Positions 7,386-9,950 of a DNA stretch of 9,950 bases are shown here, piece by piece (position 1 is the stretch's first letter; each line of letters opens with the position of its first letter). Source of the DNA: Candidatus Hydrogenedentota bacterium (GTDB taxonomy: Bacteria; Hydrogenedentota; Hydrogenedentia; Hydrogenedentales; SLHB01); contig JAJDAB010000397.1 in NCBI GenBank assembly GCA_029262095.1, positions 1 through 9,950 on the forward strand, given 5' to 3'. The position numbers were made by a program, and so were the translations under genes. Below the pieces are notes generated by a model, which saw nothing but the letters and a program-made list of their open reading frames with translations, did no database searches and had not been told where the DNA came from.

Positions 7386-8876
7386 TCATGATCCCTCCAT
7401 GTTTGAATGATCGTGCATGCCCGTGCCCGCCGGTGCGCCACTAGGGTTCATCATGCTCGGCTCGCCGCGAATCTGCAGGTCGCTATCAATCTTAAAACTG
7501 CCGCGTGTTACGACACGCTCGCCCTCGGCCAAGCCACCTCGCACGATGTAGTGATCGCCGGCGCGCGGACCCAACTCAATCGTCCTCGGTTCGTAGGTCG
7601 TCCGTTCCGCATTTGGAACCTCGACATAGACCAATGCGCGCTTCCCCGTGATTAGCGGTGCAGAAGCGGGAATGACAAGGGGTCGATCCGCCGCGCTCCC
7701 TTCGGCGCTGACGTATCCCAAGGATTCCGCCGGGACGAGTTTCATGCCGCAGATGTCGCACTCGCCCGGTCCGTCGCGCACGATTTCCGGGTGCATAGGC
7801 GAGATCCACTTGCCCGCGAGCGCCGCGTCCATCACGCGATCATTTGTAGCGACCTGCGCGGTGACGACTGCGCGCGCGAACATCCCCGGTTTTAGCTTGC
7901 CCTCAGGATTCGGGACATTTACTCGCACGTTTACAGTTCGGGTATTCACATCGAGCATTGGGTCGATAAACGCAATCTTGCCTTCGATGGTGTCACCGGG
8001 ATTCGCCTCCGTCGTGAACGTAACCGTCTGTCCATAATGCAACCAGGGTAGATCGCTTTCGTAGGCGTGCAACGTCACCCACACGTGGGTAAGGTCCGCG
8101 ATGGTGTAGATACGTGTACCCGTCTCAACGTACATGCCCTCTTGACCGTTCCGTTCGATGACCGTTCCGCCGATCGGGGCAAAAATGGTGACGTGGTCGG
8201 AGCCTGCGTCGCCCTTTTCCGCGTCAGCAATTTGTTGGTCCGTCAGTCCCCAGCGCTTGAGCTTACTGCGAACCGCATCAAGGGTGGTCTGGGCGGTCTT
8301 CTTGAGTACATCCGGCGACGAAGGGTTAAGGCCCGCCACAGTGCGCGACGCCCGGCGCAATTCTTCCTGTGCATTCAGCACGTCCGGACTGTACAAGTAG
8401 ACCATGTGGTCGCCTTCCTTCACGGTGACGCCCGTATAGTCCACGTACAATTCATCAAGTCGACCGGGAATCCACGCGGTGATCGACGCGAGACGAGTCT
8501 CGTCGTAATCCACCGTGCCGACCATCCGGACCTCCGTCGCGACAAAACGCCGCTCGACAGGGGCCGTCTCAATCTGCATCAGCGCGGCTGCAGCAGGGCT
8601 CGGTTTGAACTGGGTTGAATCGCTGGATCCGCCATCGTCTGTGGCGACGGGAACCAATTCCATGTTGCACAGCGGACATAGACCCGGTTTCGGCTGACGA
8701 ATTTGAGGGTGCATCGCGCACGTCCAAATCTCGTCCGGTTCAGCGGATTCGGCGTGATTGTGGATCGGCTCCGAAGGTGGCGTTAGAAAGGCGTGTCCAC
8801 TATAACCCAGCGCGGCAGCGACGACCACGAACAAGATGGTCGTAGCCTTTCCCAATAGGCGCTTGATGATTTTCAT
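7386..8876 (-). CDS. cusB: CusB-like periplasmic adaptor (membrane fusion protein) with two heavy-metal-binding domains
   Basis: Periplasmic adaptor linking permease to outer-membrane channel. In order: an N-terminal signal anchor (basic MKIIKRLLGK, hydrophobic 11-31); a His-containing linker; a first heavy-metal-binding domain (HMBD, PF19335 type) at 51-77 with WTCAMHP, PGLCPLC and MELVP; lipoyl/barrel-sandwich halves around a helical hairpin (about 105-260, with 'APIGGTVIERNGQEGMYVETG'-like second half near 233-253); a beta-barrel (about 262-345, 'KLKPGMFARAVV' at 327-338); a second HMBD at 357-383 (WISPMHP, PGECDIC, MKLVP); then the membrane-proximal region (about 398-470) and a Met/His tail (SMMNPSG…GMHDHSNMEGS). 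The second HMBD has Ser359 where the first has Cys53. The ATG at 8876 follows AAGAGGGA by 9 bases. The stop precedes the permease start by one base. It probably collects Cu(I)/Ag(I) and delivers it to the permease. Confidence 0.94.
   Translation of the reverse strand: MKIIKRLLGKATTILFVVVAAALGYSGHAFLTPPSEPIHNHAESAEPDEIWTCAMHPQIRQPKPGLCPLCNMELVPVATDDGGSSDSTQFKPSPAAAALMQIETAPVERRFVATEVRMVGTVDYDETRLASITAWIPGRLDELYVDYTGVTVKEGDHMVYLYSPDVLNAQEELRRASRTVAGLNPSSPDVLKKTAQTTLDAVRSKLKRWGLTDQQIADAEKGDAGSDHVTIFAPIGGTVIERNGQEGMYVETGTRIYTIADLTHVWVTLHAYESDLPWLHYGQTVTFTTEANPGDTIEGKIAFIDPMLDVNTRTVNVRVNVPNPEGKLKPGMFARAVVTAQVATNDRVMDAALAGKWISPMHPEIVRDGPGECDICGMKLVPAESLGYVSAEGSAADRPLVIPASAPLITGKRALVYVEVPNAERTTYEPRTIELGPRAGDHYIVRGGLAEGERVVTRGSFKIDSDLQIRGEPSMMNPSGAPAGTGMHDHSNMEGS
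7393..7398 (-). promoter_or_regulatory. Ribosome binding site that fixes the GTG start of the permease
   Basis: GGAGGG on the minus strand lies within the last codons of the adaptor gene (…AAC ATG GAG GGA TCA TGA), 8 bases before GTG at 7384. It decides the GTG start and implies that the permease is translated by coupling to the adaptor. Confidence 0.75.
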
Positions 8877-9068
8877 GCTGAAGAATCCCTCTTCCAGATA
8901 GCACAGGCGCGGGCCCGAAAATTACACGGGTAGCGCGGTCAGAAGTGCGAGAGAAAAGGGCGGAGCTATTGCGTGAGTACGCAGAAAAGGAGTGTAGAAG
9001 GTGGAGAATGCGTTGGGAGTTGGCCTTCGACAGGTGTTGCGCTTGATAGGCTTTCCCGGTATCCGGCT
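8877..9068. other. Gap between the cysteine-rich gene and the adaptor gene
   Basis: These 192 bases hold the adaptor ribosome binding site (AAGAGGGA, 8893-8886, minus strand) and little else I can support. Open frames that cross it on both strands look like chance: low-complexity, no starts with binding sites, no recognisable motif. I see a TGTAAT that could be a -10 box near the adaptor gene but no matching -35, and no strong terminator after the small gene. The adaptor is therefore most likely transcribed from the promoter upstream of the small gene. Confidence 0.4.
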
Positions 9069-9293
9069 TCACGATCTACCGTGCAAATCACGGGTGCATG
9101 CATCGTCGCCGCAGCACGATTGTGGTTCCGGCGCTTTTTCATGCTCGCAACACGTCGAATCCGCCGGTTCAATCGATACGGGCACAGCGGCGGCTGGGCA
9201 CGCGCAAATCGCGAAATGACCGAGGACAAGCATCACCACAAGAATCATGCGGAACGCGGGGAGGGACAATTTTGTGAGAGCGATCATCGACAC
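9069..9293 (-). CDS. Small secreted cysteine-rich protein, putative periplasmic metal binder
   Basis: No family is recognised. The 74 residues have a clear export signal: Lys8 and Arg15, a hydrophobic core (about 16-31) and an Ala-rich cleavage region (CPAAAVP), with processing likely after residue 36. The mature part of about 38 residues is polar, with a symmetric cysteine pattern: Cys48-Cys49, then Glu-His, then Cys60-Cys61 and Cys66, plus His71. Such CC…CC spacing suits thiol coordination of soft metals such as Cu(I) or Ag(I), but disulfides are equally possible. I prefer the GTG at 9293, because GGAAGG lies 7 bases upstream; the ATG at 9287 is 13 bases away. It is the first gene after a strong promoter and points the same way as the pump genes, so it may play the periplasmic chaperone role that CusF has in E. 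coli; this is inference. There is no lipobox. Confidence 0.65.
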   Translation of the reverse strand: MSMIALTKLSLPAFRMILVVMLVLGHFAICACPAAAVPVSIEPADSTCCEHEKAPEPQSCCGDDACTRDLHGRS

Positions 9294-9300
9294 AACAATA

Positions 9301-9306
9301 CCTTCC
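9301..9306 (-). promoter_or_regulatory. Ribosome binding site of the cysteine-rich gene
   Basis: GGAAGG on the minus strand lies 7 bases before the GTG at 9293. It favours GTG over the ATG two codons further on. It sits at or immediately beside the predicted transcription start, so the leader would be only about 12 bases long. Confidence 0.55.
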
Positions 9307-9311
9307 GTACG

Positions 9312-9340
9312 ATCCTATCTCACAAGAGGCGATCTGTCAA
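9312..9340 (-). promoter_or_regulatory. Putative sigma70-type promoter of the metal efflux operon
   Basis: On the minus strand a perfect TTGACA (9340-9335) is followed after exactly 17 bases by TAGGAT (9317-9312, 4/6 of the -10 consensus). Transcription would start near 9305, about 12 bases before the first start codon. The 17-base spacer differs from the 19-20 base spacer of MerR/CueR-type copper promoters, so CueR-like activation is not indicated. No GG-N10-GC sigma54 element is seen here, so the neighbouring sigma54 activator need not control it. Confidence 0.65.
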
Positions 9341-9344
9341 TCGC
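9329..9344. repeat. Inverted repeat covering the -35 box of the efflux promoter (possible operator)
   Basis: GCGAT (9329-9333) and ATCGC (9340-9344) are perfect 5-base inverted copies separated by 6 bases, and the -35 hexamer lies inside. A repressor bound here would block the promoter. Read on the minus strand it is also a possible hairpin just after the activator gene stop, but no T-run follows, so a terminator role is weak. At this length chance is possible. Confidence 0.3.
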
Positions 9345-9349
9345 TGAAA

Positions 9350-9950
9350 CTAACGAGCTTCCAGATCGTACTTCTTGAGTCTATAACGTAGCGAACGCGA
9401 AGATAGGCCAAGTCGTTCCGCAGCACGCTTTTGCGAATAACGGCATAGTTGCAGCGCTTGCGTGATTAGGTCGACTTCGATATCGGAAATGTAGGACTCC
9501 AAATCGAACCCGCCATCGGGTAACGGCGTGTTGATGTCCACATTCGGCGTAACGTGGTTTTGAACGCCGGGCGGCAAATCGGTCAGTTCGATTGCGCTGC
9601 CACGACACAGCGCCACCGCTCGTTCCAGCACATTGATCAACTCGCGCACATTGCCCGGCCAGTCAAACCCTAAAAGCGCGGCCTCCGCCTCAGGCGTCAC
9701 GTCCTGTGGACCACGCCCCATCGATTCGCGATGGTTAGTGATGTAGTGCCGCGCCAACAACGGAATGTCTTCGCGCCGTTCCCGCAACGGCGGCACACGC
9801 ATCGGAATCACGTTCAGCCGGTAGTAGAGATCCTCGCGAAACGTGCCCTCTTTCGCCATTCTCTCTAAATCACGATTCGTCGCGCTGATAATGCGGACAT
9901 CAACCGTCACCGGAACGGTAGAACCGATCGGCGTTACCTCGTGATTGTCG
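9350..9950 (-). CDS. Sigma54-dependent transcriptional activator, C-terminal part (5' truncated by window edge)
   Basis: Enhancer-binding protein of the NtrC class, which hydrolyses ATP to open promoters held by sigma54 RNA polymerase. The frame is open to the window edge, so the GTG at 9910 is internal; about 199 residues are visible. They begin in the AAA+ domain with VTVDVRIISATNRDL (sensor I region), then FREDLYYRLNVIP and PPLRERREDIPLL (with the arginines of the R-finger region), the sensor II motif WPGNVREL, a variable linker, and a C-terminal Fis-type helix-turn-helix in the last 40 residues (ALQLCRYSQKRAAERLGL, then SSRSLRYRLKKYDLE). Walker motifs, the GAFTGA loop and any receiver or sensory domain lie outside the window, so its signal is unknown. 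It reads towards the efflux operon and stops 56 bases before it. Control of that operon is possible (compare ZraR), but no sigma54 promoter is visible there. Confidence 0.93.
   Translation of the reverse strand, partial: DNHEVTPIGSTVPVTVDVRIISATNRDLERMAKEGTFREDLYYRLNVIPMRVPPLRERREDIPLLARHYITNHRESMGRGPQDVTPEAEAALLGFDWPGNVRELINVLERAVALCRGSAIELTDLPPGVQNHVTPNVDINTPLPDGGFDLESYISDIEVDLITQALQLCRYSQKRAAERLGLSSRSLRYRLKKYDLEAR

Noticed and set aside
8800..9072. A 90-codon minus-strand frame crossing the gap into the adaptor gene
   Set aside because: It overlaps the signal-anchor coding region of the adaptor in another frame, and has no motif or export signal.
8973..9347. A 124-codon plus-strand open frame over the small-gene region
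   Set aside because: It competes with the minus-strand cysteine-rich gene, which has a signal peptide, ribosome site and promoter. The plus frame has none of these and would run through the efflux promoter.
9294..9349. A sigma54 (-24/-12) promoter before the efflux operon
   Set aside because: I looked for GG-N10-GC in this gap and in 8877-9068 on the minus strand and found no acceptable match.
9350..9910. The GTG at 9910 as the true start of a short DNA-binding protein
   Set aside because: The frame continues without a stop to the window edge and the upstream residues (VTPIGSTVPVTVDVRIIS) match the sigma54 AAA+ domain, so this is a truncated larger gene.
1..9950. CRISPR arrays, insertion sequences, tRNA or rRNA genes, att sites, phage-type or defence genes
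   Set aside because: None seen: the window is almost fully occupied by conserved housekeeping and metal-resistance genes, with no direct-repeat arrays, transposase motifs or cloverleaf-like segments.

Overview
The window comes from a Gram-negative bacterium of moderate GC content (I judge roughly 55%, not counted). It encodes an outer-membrane channel, a tripartite heavy-metal efflux pump and a type IV pilus motor ATPase. The pump has a long RND permease with family-unusual insertions, and its adaptor carries two heavy-metal-binding domains. That style, as I recall it, is common in Planctomycetota and related phyla, so I lean towards a PVC-group or neighbouring candidate phylum, with low confidence. 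All genes are on the minus strand except the first.

Layout: positions 1-500 (+) hold the C-terminal end of a DUF1015 protein, cut by the window edge. It converges on a PilT/PilU-family ATPase (497-2002, -), and the two stop codons share the tetranucleotide CTAG. A 142-base gap upstream of the ATPase gene contains a sigma70-like promoter. Then, read right to left on the minus strand, comes a metal efflux operon: a small secreted cysteine-rich protein (9293-9069), a CusB-like adaptor (8876-7386), a CusA-like RND permease (7384-3587) and a TolC-family outer-membrane protein (3590-2145). The adaptor-permease junction is one base and the permease-channel junction is an ATGA overlap, so these three are translationally coupled. 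A strong sigma70-like promoter (TTGACA, 17 bases, TAGGAT) lies just before the small gene. The right end (9350-9950, -) is the C-terminal half of a sigma54-dependent activator with a Fis-type helix-turn-helix, cut by the window edge.

Functionally, the permease keeps the TM4 proton-relay aspartate and all three periplasmic methionines that line the Cu(I)/Ag(I) path of E. coli CusA. The pump is therefore best read as a copper/silver exporter: the permease drives metal out with protons, the adaptor captures and delivers metal, and the TolC-like protein passes it through the outer membrane. No CusF is present; the cysteine-rich leader-gene product could fill a related periplasmic metal-binding role, which is inference. 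The most unusual features are two extra membrane helices and soluble insertions in the permease, a 73-residue basic insertion predicted in a surface loop of the channel, an internal second metal-binding domain in the adaptor, the cysteine-rich small protein, and a roughly 140-residue unassigned N-terminal domain on the pilus ATPase. I did not find a clearly novel multi-gene system.
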